A stretch of 64,000 bases of DNA from Synechococcales cyanobacterium C42_A2020_086 (GTDB taxonomy: Bacteria; Cyanobacteriota; Cyanobacteriia; Elainellales; Elainellaceae), in NCBI GenBank assembly GCA_015272325.1, contig JACYLU010000011.1, positions 1 through 64,000 on the forward strand, written 5' to 3'. Made by a program: the position numbers and the translations under genes. Below are positions 1 to 9,281 of this stretch, in pieces. Below the pieces are notes generated by a model. That model made no database searches. It saw only the letters and a list, made by a program, of their open reading frames with translations, and was not told the origin of the DNA. Positions within the stretch are counted from its first letter, which is position 1. Each line of letters starts with the position of its first letter.

Positions 1-306
1 GGAAAACCCCTTATCATACACCCTTGTCGCCTCTTTTTTAGATGCGTTTACCCTGCGTCAATTCTATATACAGACACTTTATCTGTAGCTATATATGCGG
101 GTGAAGGGAGTAGATTAGTAGATAACTTAAAAGACAAGTTAGCTGATATTGATTATTTGAACTCTTTGTCAGCTTTTGCAATTGTCGCTGATGCTGACAA
201 ACAGAAACCTGCTGAAGTCGCAAAGAAATATTATGACGAATTGAGGGAGTATTTTCCTGACTTTCCCTCTGAAATTAGTGAAACTGGTGCTGTAACGAAA
301 ACGTAA
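1..306 (+). pseudogene. DUF3226 (TOPRIM-like) gene fragment, truncated
   Basis: The reading frame is open from the left edge to a TAA at 304-306. From about codon 25 it reads like the middle of a DUF3226 protein: a segment with AGEGSRLVDNLK, then AIVADADKQ, the Asp-x-Asp pair expected of a TOPRIM-type metal site, then a YYDEL helix. The normal continuation (a region ending in a PRVG...MPDN-like motif) is missing. The frame stops about 70 bases before the IS66 transposase start. The N-terminal glutamate motif is not visible either, so the gene looks broken at both ends, although the left part could lie outside the window. DUF3226 proteins often sit beside AAA ATPases. A lost defence-type ATPase/TOPRIM pair is possible but is only inference. 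Confidence 0.6.
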
Positions 307-375
307 CTGGTCAGCGCAATAAGAAAGGTTAAATGAGAATCGTCAAATCGCATCGGATGAGGTAGGTTGAGCGGT

Positions 376-1800
376 ATGGAAACCAGAGACGCCAATCTGG
401 AAGCGATGATGGCCGCCCCCGACTTTAATCCAGAACAACTGGGGACGCAGTTTTGGTATAAGCAGTATTTGAAGCAACGAGCTGAGAATGCAGAATTACA
501 ATCGCAATTCACTCAACTGCAAGCGGAAGTAGAACAGTTAAAAGAAACGCTGCGGAAGTTGAGCAATCGTGATAGTGGGAATAGTTCACAACCACCGTCA
601 TCAGACAGATACAAGCGCAAGAGCAAAGCGTTTGTGCCGCGTCAACGCAAGCAAGGACCGAAATACGGACATGAGGGCAAAACGCGCAATGGGTTTGAGT
701 CAGTCGAACACCATCGAGAGCTAACCCTAACGCATTGTCCGGCGTGTGGTAGCGCCCTGGAACGGGATGAAACTGCCCGCACCAAGCGGCAGCAAATCGC
801 AGAATTGGTCGAGCGTCCGGTTGAGGTGTGGGAGTATGAACGCCCTGCCTATGCTTGTTCGGTCTGTGGCTGGCACAGTTATGCAGCCCTACCGTTGGGC
901 TGGCGAGAGGACTTTAGCTATGGCGCGCTACTGAGTAGTTTGGTCGGTTGGTTGGGCTACGGCGGACACTTGAGTTGGGTCAAGCAACGCGATCTGATTG
1001 CGGTGGTCTTTGGGATTCCGTTGTCGCAAGGCAGCCTTGCTAAGATGCATCGCTGGTTCTGCGAAAGTTTGTATCCTCGCTATGAGCAGTGGTGGAGCCT
1101 GATGCAACAGCCTGGAGTGCGCTGTGTCGATGAAACAAGCTATCGCATAGATGGGATGAACTACTGGATGTGGGTGGCAACTTCGAGTGAAGTCTGTGTG
1201 CTATTTCTTGCCCCTAGTCGCAGTTCTGCTGAAGTGGAGTCCTTGCTAGGCAAAGACTTCCAGGGCATTTTGAGCAGTGATTGTTGGTCTGCTTATAGTT
1301 CAGTGCAAGCGACCGCAAAACAGAAATGTTTAGCACACATTCAACGAGAACTCGAAGCCCTCAGCAGTTCGCGCTTCGAGTCAAATCGACAGTTTTTAAG
1401 CCAGGTGAGCGCTGTCTTCCAGCGAGCGCGGCAAGCCCATCGAGACTACCATGCAGGCAGCTTAACTTTAGAACAACTCCAGAGGCAGCGACTGATCTTG
1501 GAAGCGGAGTTAGCAGATGTCATCGACCATCCCCCGCAATCAGGTTGGGCGGCTGATGCTCAAGCCTTAGCAAATCGCTTCCATCGCCATTGGTCAGATT
1601 GGTTCACGTTTTTGAGTGTGCCAGAAGTCAAACCTGACAACAACGATGCTGAACGCGCTCTGCGCCCAGGGGTGCTTCATCGCAAAACCAGTGGTGGTGC
1701 CAGACGTCCTTGGGGCGGACAGTTAGTGTCGCTCATGTTCAGCTTTCTCGAAACGATGCGACTTCAGGGCAAGAATGCAGTGACTGAACTGTTTAATTGA
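376..1800 (+). CDS. IS66-family transposase (TnpC type)
   Basis: This 474-residue protein has the layout of the single-protein IS66 transposases. An N-terminal coiled coil lies near residues 30-65, followed by a basic SGNSSQPPSSD linker, a zinc-binding pair of CxxC motifs (CPACGS and CSVCGW), and the DDE catalytic core. The acidic triad is visible in VDETSY, SSDCWSAY and DNNDAERALRP. ATG at 376 is preferred over an in-frame TTG at 367 because a GAGG lies 13 bases before it. The ORF is full length with no internal stop, so the element may still be active. I could not fix the inverted repeats or a target duplication. Weakly matching TGGTCA-containing ends lie near 305-325 and 1838-1855. Confidence 0.9.
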   Translation: METRDANLEAMMAAPDFNPEQLGTQFWYKQYLKQRAENAELQSQFTQLQAEVEQLKETLRKLSNRDSGNSSQPPSSDRYKRKSKAFVPRQRKQGPKYGHEGKTRNGFESVEHHRELTLTHCPACGSALERDETARTKRQQIAELVERPVEVWEYERPAYACSVCGWHSYAALPLGWREDFSYGALLSSLVGWLGYGGHLSWVKQRDLIAVVFGIPLSQGSLAKMHRWFCESLYPRYEQWWSLMQQPGVRCVDETSYRIDGMNYWMWVATSSEVCVLFLAPSRSSAEVESLLGKDFQGILSSDCWSAYSSVQATAKQKCLAHIQRELEALSSSRFESNRQFLSQVSAVFQRARQAHRDYHAGSLTLEQLQRQRLILEAELADVIDHPPQSGWAADAQALANRFHRHWSDWFTFLSVPEVKPDNNDAERALRPGVLHRKTSGGARRPWGGQLVSLMFSFLETMRLQGKNAVTELFN

Positions 1801-1963
1801 CTGGCAGGTGTTGAACGTTCGCCACCCCAATTGCTGCCTTTGACCACTGAATAACTGAATAGAAGTTTAGGTAGGGCTTCTGGGCTGTCTCAATTAGCCC
1901 TGCTTCTTGCTGTGACTAATTACGCAAAAATAAACAGAGCTATGTAAAGATGAGGATGCAGCC

Positions 1964-1999
1964 CAAAACTCCTTGCATTTACAAAACTCCTTGCATTTA
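1964..1999. repeat. 18-bp tandem duplication
   Basis: Two exact adjacent copies of an 18-bp unit beginning CAAAACTCCTTG lie between the IS66 and IS630 remains. It is one of the series of short spacer duplications in this window. Confidence 0.9.
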
Positions 2000-2004
2000 T
2001 AGGT

Positions 2005-2580
2005 ATGTCATCTCCCCCTCTACGAGGGTTTCTGACCCCTGAACCAGACCGTACTTTGTTGGAATTGAGAACGGCAACCCATGTGCCGCAATGCACCACA
2101 GACCGAGCGGAAGTATTGCGCCTGAGTCATCGAGGCTGGAAACGCCCCGGAAAGGGTTGGGTGGGTTATGGGATGCTCCTCGTCCGGGACGTCGTCCCAA
2201 GTGGCAGGAAGCTGATTGTGCTCACATAGAAGCAACAGTAGAACAAGACCCTAAAACCTATAGCAGTGCTCAGTGGACAGAGCAACTAGAACAGCAACGT
2301 CAGGTTCGACTGAGTTGTTATCAGGTGCAGCGTATCCTCAAAAAAAGGGCTTTAGCTGGAAACGGACTCGCATCAGCCATCGACAGTTGCAAGACCCCAT
2401 CGCACGGGTAAACAAACAAGCGGACTTGGCAACGCTGTAACAAGCAGCACGACGCTGGCAACGCACAGGCATGATGACCGTCATTGCTCTAAGACCATGC
2501 CCCCATTCACACCAGCCATGCGGTCAGAGCCAGGATTCCCCTCTGGCAGTCACAAGGACTGTATTCCCCAACTGCCCAAT
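2005..2580 (+). pseudogene. degraded IS630-family transposase
   Basis: Pieces of an IS630 transposase appear in order but in different frames. An N-terminal helix-turn-helix stretch (DRAEVLRLSHRGW) is followed near 2150 by a frame change into GLGGLWDAPRPGRRPKW and then SCYQVQRILKK. A missing base in the A-run near 2341 separates this from FSWKRTRISHRQLQDP. An in-frame TAA then interrupts the usual LEQAARR motif. The next recognisable piece is DHAPIHTSHAVRARIP at about 2493, which carries the second catalytic Asp. The stretch with the first Asp has been deleted. This copy cannot make an active enzyme. It lies directly upstream of the damaged mgsA. Confidence 0.8.
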
Positions 2581-2634
2581 CAAGCAGACGGACCCTATGC
2601 CGATCTCGTGCCGATCCCCCATAACCCTTGATTC

Positions 2635-3028
2635 ATGCTGCCGACTATCGCTTTAATTGCCCACGACAACAAAAAAGATGACCTTGTTGCGTTTGCCCAA
2701 CAGCATCTCCAGTTCCTGACCCAATACCGACTGATCGCCACTGGCACCACCGGCTCTCGCATCCAGACTGCAACCCAGCTCCCCGTGGAGCGTAAAGCCT
2801 CAGGACCCCTAGGCGGCGACACCCAAATTGCGGCCGAAGTGGTTGAGGGCAAGATCATTGCTGTCATTTTCTTCATTGATCCCCTCTACGCTCAGCCCCA
2901 CGAACCCGACATTTGTGCCCTACTGCGGATCTGTGAGGTTTACAACATTCCGATTGCCACCAAATCTAGCCACGGCCGAAGCTCTGATAACTCATCTCGC
3001 GATGGCAGTCGCTCCGGTCAGCCGCTAA
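2635..3028 (+). pseudogene. mgsA: methylglyoxal synthase, frameshifted near 3' end
   Basis: Methylglyoxal synthase converts dihydroxyacetone phosphate to methylglyoxal and phosphate, a bypass of lower glycolysis. The N-terminal 110 residues match the family closely: AHDNKKDD, the phosphate-binding GTTGSRIQ, the catalytic-Asp segment SGPLGGD, and [13 protein letters not shown]. After NIPIAT the expected [12 protein letters not shown] is found one frame over, ending at TAA 3026-3028. One extra A in the AAA at 2962-2964 accounts for this. As written, the frame runs on to 3114 with an unrelated tail. The frameshift falls after the core active-site segments, so a partly active product is possible. 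It may be gene decay, a sequencing error or, less likely, a programmed slip. The adjacent IS debris favours decay. Confidence 0.8.
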
Positions 3029-3166
3029 CATCACCCGTTATTCAGTCGGTCTTCAGCTGGTCTTCGGTGGGTTCTCAGTGCCCTCTCACCCAGAAACCAC
3101 TCTGGAGTCTCTAGAATTGAGAAATGTAACGCCTTTCTAGGCAGCAGTGATTTCAAGGAGGCTCCG

Positions 3167-5245
3167 ATGCCCATTGAACCCCCCAAAAACCGCGACAAGC
3201 GAGATAAGGCATCTGAGCCGCGGAAATTTGGCAGCAGCTTGCTCTCGTTTTTGATTACGCTGTTTCTGCTGAATTTCGTGCTGCTCCCCGCGTTGCGCCC
3301 AGGTCCAACCCGTGTGCTGTACAGCGAATTCCTCCGTCAGGTTCGGGAAGGCAAGGTGGATCAGGTGGCTATCTCCGATACCGAAATTCGCTTCACCCTG
3401 AGAACTGATGCGTCTGCCCCATCCGAAGCGGCTCCCAGCCCAGAGGCATCTCCCGGACCCCAGGAATCAGCCCCATCCGCGACCGAACCCAGCCCAGAGG
3501 CATCTCCCGGCGGACTCTTCAGGCGGCGGCAACCCGATCCCGAACCTGTGTTTTCCACCGTGCCAATCGACGGCAATACCGAGAATCTGGTGACGCTGCT
3601 GGAAGAGCAGAATGTTGAGTTTGGAGCCGTACCTCCGAATCAGGGTGGCTTCTTATCTACGCTGCTGGGCTGGATCATTCCACCCTTAATTTTTGTGGGT
3701 ATCTGGGCTTGGTTTTTGCAGCGGGCCCAGGGAGGCTCAACCGCATTGACAGTCGGTAAAAGCAAGGCCCGCATCTATGCTGAGGGCAACACTGGCGTCA
3801 CCTTCGACGATGTGGCGGGCGAAGACGAAGCCAAAGCCGAACTGGAAGAAATTGTGGAATTCCTCAAGCAGCCAGACAAGTACACCAAGCTAGGGGCTGT
3901 CATTCCCAAAGGTGTCTTGTTGGTAGGACCACCCGGCACCGGCAAAACCCTGCTGGCTAAGGCCATTGCCGGCGAAGCGGGCGTGCCCTTTTTTAGCATC
4001 TCCGGATCGGAATTCATCGAGCTGTTTGTGGGAGTCGGAGCGGCTCGAGTGCGGGATTTATTTCAGCAAGCCAAGCAAAAAGCCCCCTGCATCGTGTTTA
4101 TTGACGAACTCGATGCCCTCGGCAAAGCCCGCAGCAGCAGCAATGCCCTTGGCAGCAACGACGAGCAAGAGCAAACCCTAAACCAGCTCCTGACTGAAAT
4201 GGACGGCTTCGAAGGCAATACGGGTGTGATCATCATTGCTGCCACCAATCGCCCGGAGGTGCTGGATCCGGCGCTACGGCGTCCCGGTCGGTTCGATCGC
4301 CAGGTGACGGTAGACCGCCCCGATAAGCTAGGACGAGATGCTATCCTGCGGGTCCATGCCAAGAAAGTGCAGTTAGCAGAAGATGTTGATCTCAGCGCCA
4401 TTGCCACCCGCACTCCAGGCTTCTCGGGAGCTGATTTAGCGAATTTGATCAACGAGGCGGCCCTGCTCGCGGCCCGCAAAAATCAGTCGGCCGTGCGTAT
4501 GGCAGACCTCAACGAAGCCATCGAGCGAGTGATTGCCGGACTGGAGCGCAAATCACGGGTGCTGAATCCGCTAGAGCGTAAAATTGTGTCTTACCATGAG
4601 GTCGGTCATGCCATTGTGGGCTTTTTGATGCCCGGCTCGAATCGCGTCGAAAAAATTTCGATTGTGCCGCGGGGCGTCGGTGCTCTGGGCTATACACTGC
4701 AGCTCCCCGAGGAAGATCGGTTTCTCATGGCTGAAGACGAACTGCGCGGTCGCATCGCTACTCTGCTGGGCGGTCGGTCTGCTGAAGAGGTTGTGTTCGG
4801 CAAGATCTCGACTGGAGCCAGCGATGACATTCAGAAAGCGACCGATTTGGCGGAACGGATGGTGACGATCTACGGCATGGACGACCAGCTCGGACCCGTT
4901 GCCTTCGAGCGAGTGCAGCCGCAGTTCCTCAATCCCAATAGCGCCCGTCGCCCCATTAGCCCCGAACTTACTGCGCTAATCGATCGCCGCGTGCAGCAAA
5001 TCATGGATGCGGCCCATGCTGTAGCCCAAAGCATCCTGCGTACTAATCGCGATCTGCTCGAAGAAGTGGCCCAAGAGCTACTCCAAACAGAAGTACTGGA
5101 AGGCGATAAGCTGCAGCAATACCTGCAACGGGCGCAAGCTCCAGCGGAACTGAGCGAATGGCTGCGGTCAGGTCAGCTCAACAACGGGGCTGACGATAGG
5201 GGCCAACCTGCTCGGGACTGGCAACCGTTCCCTGAAGAGGCTTAA
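3167..5245 (+). CDS. ftsH: FtsH-family ATP-dependent zinc metalloprotease
   Basis: This is a membrane-anchored AAA+ protease that extracts and degrades membrane proteins; in cyanobacteria FtsH complexes serve photosystem II repair and regulator turnover. It has a first membrane helix near residues 23-43, an extracytoplasmic segment, a second helix near 163-184, Walker A GPPGTGKT at 254-261, Walker B IVFIDE near 309-314, the arginine finger region in [18 protein letters not shown], and the zinc site HEVGH at 477-481. A clear AAGGAG lies six bases before the ATG. At 692 residues it is longer than the usual 610-640. The excess is mainly a Pro/Ala/Ser/Glu-rich insert at about 82-118, in the part predicted to lie outside the cytoplasm. 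Which cyanobacterial FtsH paralogue it matches cannot be settled by eye. Confidence 0.93.
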   Translation: MPIEPPKNRDKRDKASEPRKFGSSLLSFLITLFLLNFVLLPALRPGPTRVLYSEFLRQVREGKVDQVAISDTEIRFTLRTDASAPSEAAPSPEASPGPQESAPSATEPSPEASPGGLFRRRQPDPEPVFSTVPIDGNTENLVTLLEEQNVEFGAVPPNQGGFLSTLLGWIIPPLIFVGIWAWFLQRAQGGSTALTVGKSKARIYAEGNTGVTFDDVAGEDEAKAELEEIVEFLKQPDKYTKLGAVIPKGVLLVGPPGTGKTLLAKAIAGEAGVPFFSISGSEFIELFVGVGAARVRDLFQQAKQKAPCIVFIDELDALGKARSSSNALGSNDEQEQTLNQLLTEMDGFEGNTGVIIIAATNRPEVLDPALRRPGRFDRQVTVDRPDKLGRDAILRVHAKKVQLAEDVDLSAIATRTPGFSGADLANLINEAALLAARKNQSAVRMADLNEAIERVIAGLERKSRVLNPLERKIVSYHEVGHAIVGFLMPGSNRVEKISIVPRGVGALGYTLQLPEEDRFLMAEDELRGRIATLLGGRSAEEVVFGKISTGASDDIQKATDLAERMVTIYGMDDQLGPVAFERVQPQFLNPNSARRPISPELTALIDRRVQQIMDAAHAVAQSILRTNRDLLEEVAQELLQTEVLEGDKLQQYLQRAQAPAELSEWLRSGQLNNGADDRGQPARDWQPFPEEA

Positions 5246-5684
5246 TCTGACCGCACAGTCCATGCCAGCATCTCCGGCTTTCAGGCATCCGACGGCGACG
5301 ACAACTCCCTATGGCTTTTAGTGGCTTTATGGAGATCTGGAGCGAGCTGTTGTTATCCGTTTGTTATCAGTATCCTCGCTCTTGTCAGATTCGCTCTGTT
5401 TAACAAACCATCATGACCAGGACTATTAGGTTTTTGCTGCTACCAATCTACACCGGGAAATTGCGGTTTCAACTCCTCGAAAAAGCCAGTGCCCTACGAA
5501 AAATTCCGTAATACTACTTGCCAAAATCATTCATGCTTTTTAACATTGCTAGAGTGCTCGCATCAGGAGTACCGCCGTCAACCGTGTCAATAGTGATGAT
5601 TGCTTCGCCGCTGTTTCTAGACGTCGTACGGGCAGCGGAGTGCTCAAGCTAGTTGAGGCTCAGGGTCGCAGGGGGATATTAAAC
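5246..5684. other. spacer without a convincing gene
   Basis: These 439 bases after ftsH hold two short open frames (near 5312 and at 5413-5511) without ribosome-binding sites or recognisable products. I see no clear terminator or promoter. Confidence 0.5.
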
Positions 5685-5903
5685 GTGGCAGATTTACCTT
5701 TCACCGATGAGGAGAGTGCAGAGGTTGCCAGCAGTACAGCAGCTATCACGCCTTTACGGGAACGGGATCTACAGGTCTTAGTTGATTTATTCACGCAAGA
5801 GGAAATTGAATCCATCGAAGCGGACATCTTGCAAAATTTGCTATGGCGCTGTCCTGAACCGTGCTGGGATGACGAGTTGGACTTTCTTAAGGAATACCTT
5901 TGA
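5685..5903 (+). CDS. small acidic hypothetical protein
   Basis: I do not recognise this 72-residue protein. It is rich in Glu, Asp and Leu, with a predicted helical core (RDLQVLVDLFTQEEIESIEADI) and a C-terminal WDDELDFLKEYL tail, and it has no membrane segment. GTG at 5685 is chosen as the start because GGGGGA lies nine bases upstream. A GTG further upstream at 5640 is in frame but lacks such a site. Imperfect repeats of a CAGTCTGAGTCAA-like unit follow at 5914-5939. The protein could be a small adaptor. No function can be assigned. Confidence 0.55.
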   Translation: MADLPFTDEESAEVASSTAAITPLRERDLQVLVDLFTQEEIESIEADILQNLLWRCPEPCWDDELDFLKEYL

Positions 5904-6081
5904 GGCGTAGATTCAGTCTGAGTCAACAGTCTGGGTCAACAGTGAGCTGAGTCAACGCTGAGCTGAAATGCTAAAAGAGCGGAGACTACCTCGCCTCCGC
6001 CCTGACTGCATCAACCGCTAATAAACGCTAGCGATGGATCGCCCCCCTTTGCTACCCCTTTGGGACGTCAATTTGGGAACA

Positions 6082-6393
6082 TCAATCCGGATTAGCGTCT
6101 GGGCGATGATTCTGAATCCGTTCAGCCTCAGGGCAATCTTCCGAAACCAGGGGGTCTGTGTCGCCTCGAGGCACCGTTGCCAACTTCTGCATCACTGAAC
6201 CAATACTTTCTAAGCGAAGCATTTCCTCCCAGGAGCAGATTTCATCTTCTTCCTCGGTTTCATAGCGAACCGTGACCAAATCTCCTTCAATATCGAGAAT
6301 GCGAGCGCGCTCAATCCAGCGTTGTTGATCCCGCAAAAAGATCCAAACCTCGCGACCATCACAACAGAGTTGATAGATCTTGCGGTGTAGCAT
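6082..6393 (-). CDS. DUF6679-like conserved cyanobacterial protein
   Basis: This 103-residue protein begins MLHRKIYQLCCDGREVW and continues with RDQQRWIERARILDIEGDLVTVRYETEEEDE. I recognise this pattern as a small, highly conserved cyanobacterial family of unknown function (DUF6679, from memory). The core looks like a small beta-barrel or SH3-like fold of alternating strands; that is an impression, not a computed result. ATG at 6393 is chosen over an upstream in-frame start because AGGAG lies nine bases before it and the family begins at this Met. The acidic C-terminal tail after residue 75 is probably disordered. The gene stands alone. Confidence 0.75.
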   Translation of the reverse strand: MLHRKIYQLCCDGREVWIFLRDQQRWIERARILDIEGDLVTVRYETEEEDEICSWEEMLRLESIGSVMQKLATVPRGDTDPLVSEDCPEAERIQNHRPDANPD

Positions 6394-7135
6394 GTATCGC
6401 GTCTCCTGAGCAAACTGTTTTGCAAACACTACATAGGTCAAGCGGCTACTTAAGCCAGCAGTCGCTTATCAGACACATCGAACCCAAACTCCTTACCCAG
6501 TTTGGAACAGCAAAGCCAGCTAAAATCCCACTGTTCATAAACCAATGCCCGCAGCTAAAGGGCAAACTGCCGCCCAAGGGGAACCCAAATCATGGAAAGA
6601 ATTGAGAATGTAGCGCTTTCTGGAAGTGTAGACAGCCATCAAGTTTATCATTACATTCAAGCAAGGACTGGCTAAAAAGACACTACTCAGGAACATGACG
6701 GGCTTAAAGCAAGGTTAAGCAAATTAAAACCTGAGTTGGGAGAATTGTGAAGGGGGCTGTAGGTTTAGTAGCAGTATCTTAACAATTTGGGTGATGGGTA
6801 GAGATTCAAGAAATCCGTGGGGTGAACTAATGGGGTAAACTAACGCCAATCCTCCAACTTTAGCTCGCAACAAGTCCAACCGTGATCGTCCAAGTGGGAT
6901 TGCGATGATCTGCGCAGACCGAGCCAACACAAATCAGACGGTTCTTCAATCGTTTCTCTAGATCGTTTCTCTAGTGAGAACAACGGTATGGAAGTTTACC
7001 TCCTATTCTAACGAGTTCTAATCCGGTTCAAACAGGGTTGGTTGATTTCTTGCGAACAGAGAGCGTGCTCGTCTCGATTCTCAGCGTTATTTTTGAAATC
7101 CATGCTTTACAGTTAGGACGATTAGGGAGAGAGAT
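6394..7135. other. 742-bp spacer, no gene seen
   Basis: This is a divergent spacer between the DUF6679 gene and the creatininase gene. Open frames here, such as 6420-6605 (+) and 6724-6930 (-), lack ribosome-binding sites and family features. The only structure I can point to is the tandem duplication at 6949-6974. Confidence 0.5.
6949..6974. repeat. 13-bp tandem duplication
   Basis: Two exact adjacent copies of ATCGTTTCTCTAG lie in the spacer upstream of the creatininase gene. Confidence 0.9.
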
Positions 7136-7882
7136 ATGTTGCTACACCTGAGCACGTGGCTAGAGGTCGAGGCTTATTTAGAAGCGTCGCAGGGGTTGAT
7201 TCTGCCGATTGGTTCTACCGAGCAGCACGGACCCACCGGCTTGATTGGTACTGATGCCATCTGTGCTGAAGCTATCGCTCAAGGAGTTGGCGAAGCCACC
7301 CATGGGCTGGTTGCCCCCACAATTAACGTTGGCATGGCGTTGCACCACACGGCGTTTCCCGGATCGATCAGCCTTCGCCCCAGCACTTTGATTCTTGTGA
7401 TCCGCGACTATCTCACAAGCTTAGCCCGAGCAGGATTCACCAAGTTTTTCTTCATCAACGGGCACGGCGGCAACATGGCGACCCTGAAGGCCGCCTTCTC
7501 AGAAACCTATGCGGTGCTAGCCGATCTGAATCTGCCTAACGCGGATCGTGTGCAGTGTCGCTTGGCAAACTGGTTTATGTGCAGCTCGGTGTATCAGTTG
7601 GCCAAAGAACTCTATGGCGATCAAGAAGGCTCCCATGCGACCCCCAGCGAAGTAGCTTTGACACAGTATGTCTATCCGCAAGCTATCAAACAGGCTCCTC
7701 TCGATCCGACTGTGGCATCGGGGCAACCTATCTATGGGGCTGCCGATTTTCGTCGCCGTTACCCGGATGGGCGTATGGGGTCGAACCCGGCTCTAGCAAC
7801 CCCCGAGCATGGACAGCAGTTCTACGAACGGGCTGTGAAAGAACTAAGCCACCAGTATCTAGAATTTTTGGATCAGTCTTGA
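7136..7882 (+). CDS. creatininase-family amidohydrolase
   Basis: This 248-residue protein has the metal-binding motifs of the creatininase fold: PIGSTEQHGP near residue 27 (Glu and His ligands), a GTDA Asp ligand, HHTAFPGSISL, and FINGHGGN near 105. A Glu-containing GSHATPSEVALTQY segment follows. Family members hydrolyse creatinine or act as formamide hydrolases in cofactor and pigment pathways such as MftE and ArfB. The substrate of the cyanobacterial proteins is unknown to me. GGGAGAGAG lies just before the ATG. The gene is convergent with the antiporter gene, and a 13-bp tandem repeat begins at its stop codon. Confidence 0.85.
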   Translation: MLLHLSTWLEVEAYLEASQGLILPIGSTEQHGPTGLIGTDAICAEAIAQGVGEATHGLVAPTINVGMALHHTAFPGSISLRPSTLILVIRDYLTSLARAGFTKFFFINGHGGNMATLKAAFSETYAVLADLNLPNADRVQCRLANWFMCSSVYQLAKELYGDQEGSHATPSEVALTQYVYPQAIKQAPLDPTVASGQPIYGAADFRRRYPDGRMGSNPALATPEHGQQFYERAVKELSHQYLEFLDQS

Positions 7883-7914
7883 GGTCGAGACATGAGGTCG
7901 AGACATGAGGTCGA
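7881..7914. repeat. 13-bp tandem repeat, about 2.6 copies
   Basis: Unit GAGGTCGAGACAT occurs twice exactly, then a partial third copy (GAGGTCGA). It begins on the last two bases of the creatininase stop codon. Confidence 0.9.
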
Positions 7915-7931
7915 TTTGATGACCGGCTGCT

Positions 7932-9020
7932 CTAGCCTTTGCGCGGCCGCGAGCGCGTCTCTCGCCAAAATACCAGAATGAGCGTCAGCAGGGTAATCGG
8001 GATGACAAAGCCCAGCATGACGCCGCTGTACATCGGTAGACTGTCGTGTTGCGTTGAAGCCAGAATGAGATAGGTTGTGTAGGCAATGTAATAGCCAGTA
8101 AAGACCACCCCCTCCCAGCGGGCAATCAGATTACCGGTGACGAACACGGGCAGGCAAGCAATGGCGACCGCAATCATCACAGGAATATCAAACCGCAGGG
8201 CTGCATCCGAGACGATTAACCCTTGGGGAGAGGCAATTCCTGATAGCCCTAGCACCGCCAAAATATTGAAAATATTGCTGCCAACCACATTACCCACGGC
8301 GATATCGCGTTCACCCTTCATGCTGGCTATCACCGAAGTTGCTAGTTCCGGCAGCGAGGTTCCCGCCGCCACAATGGTTAGCCCGATCACCAGTTCGCTG
8401 ACTCCCACTGCCCGGGCAATTGTAATCGCCCCGTCCACAAGCCAGCGCGATCCCAAGACTAGCAAACCCAACCCCGCGACAATGTAGCCAATATTGATCA
8501 AGACCTGTAGCGGCGAACGGGGGCTAGTTCGGCTGTATTCTTGGTTGTACTCGGCCTGCACCTCGGGATTCTTTTCCTGCCGCCCCTGATAGATTAAAAA
8601 GATCGTGTAAGTCACGGCCAGCACAAACAGGATGATGCCGTCCACGCGGCTGATGCGACCATCTAGCCCAAACATGAACATGAGCACGGAGACGCCAATC
8701 ATGATCGGCACGTCGAGCCGCACGAGCTGCTGCGCCACGATCAGCGGAGACACCAGCGCCGACACACCCAGAATCAACAGCACATTGAAAATATTGCTGC
8801 CAACGACGTTGCCCACAGCGATATCTGCCTGTCCTGAAAAGCTAGTGAGGACGCTGACTGCCATTTCCGGCGAGCTGGTGCCATAGGCGACGATAGTTAA
8901 GCCAATCACGAGGGGCGAAATTCCTGCCATTGTGGCTATATTCGATGCTCCGCGCACCAGCACCTCTGCTCCCACAACCAACAAGACCAGCCCCAACGCG
9001 AGCATAGCGATGCTCATAGA
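7932..9020 (-). CDS. calcium/sodium antiporter (CaCA family)
   Basis: This integral-membrane exchanger has two homologous halves, as in YrbG. Each half carries an alpha-repeat: [18 protein letters not shown] with [16 protein letters not shown] in the first, and [18 protein letters not shown] with [16 protein letters not shown] in the second. The acidic Glu in each SPE/LPE motif is the usual cation ligand. About ten hydrophobic segments are visible, with a soluble loop near residues 150-170. ATG at 9020 is chosen because GGGAGAAAG precedes it; an in-frame start 18 bases upstream has no such site. It probably exports Ca2+ (or takes part in Na+ homeostasis) at the plasma membrane. It is divergent from proS. 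Confidence 0.9.
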   Translation of the reverse strand, partial: SMSIAMLALGLVLLVVGAEVLVRGASNIATMAGISPLVIGLTIVAYGTSSPEMAVSVLTSFSGQADIAVGNVVGSNIFNVLLILGVSALVSPLIVAQQLVRLDVPIMIGVSVLMFMFGLDGRISRVDGIILFVLAVTYTIFLIYQGRQEKNPEVQAEYNQEYSRTSPRSPLQVLINIGYIVAGLGLLVLGSRWLVDGAITIARAVGVSELVIGLTIVAAGTSLPELATSVIASMKGERDIAVGNVVGSNIFNILAVLGLSGIASPQGLIVSDAALRFDIPVMIAVAIACLPVFVTGNLIARWEGVVFTGYYIAYTTYLILASTQHDSLPMYSGVMLGFVIPITLLTLILVFWRETRSRPRKG

Positions 9021-9281
9021 ATTTCTTTCTCCCAACACGTGTAATTCAACCAGCGGGCAGCAGTCAGGTCGTTACTCATCTTTGGATGACATGAGCCGAC
9101 ATCCCATCTGCGCCATGGGCACGTCCTCCATCATCGCGTTTATGATCCCGAATCGTCAAAAGCTTCTGAGAACTTCTACGTTTTCTTGCGCTCACGGGTT
9201 GACTCGGATCGAGTCTGCACATCCGCACAATGCTTTAGACTGAGAGATTGTAATGCTCCAGTCAAACGAGGGAAACGAGCT

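Noticed and set aside
287-1930. Exact IS66 ends and target duplication
   Set aside because: GTAA-like left ends at about 291 and 302 and a TTAC-like right end near 1922 can be paired only loosely, and the flanking octamers do not match.
5413-5511. 32-codon frame beginning MTRTIRFLLLPIY
   Set aside because: No ribosome-binding site; it lies in a spacer with other chance frames.
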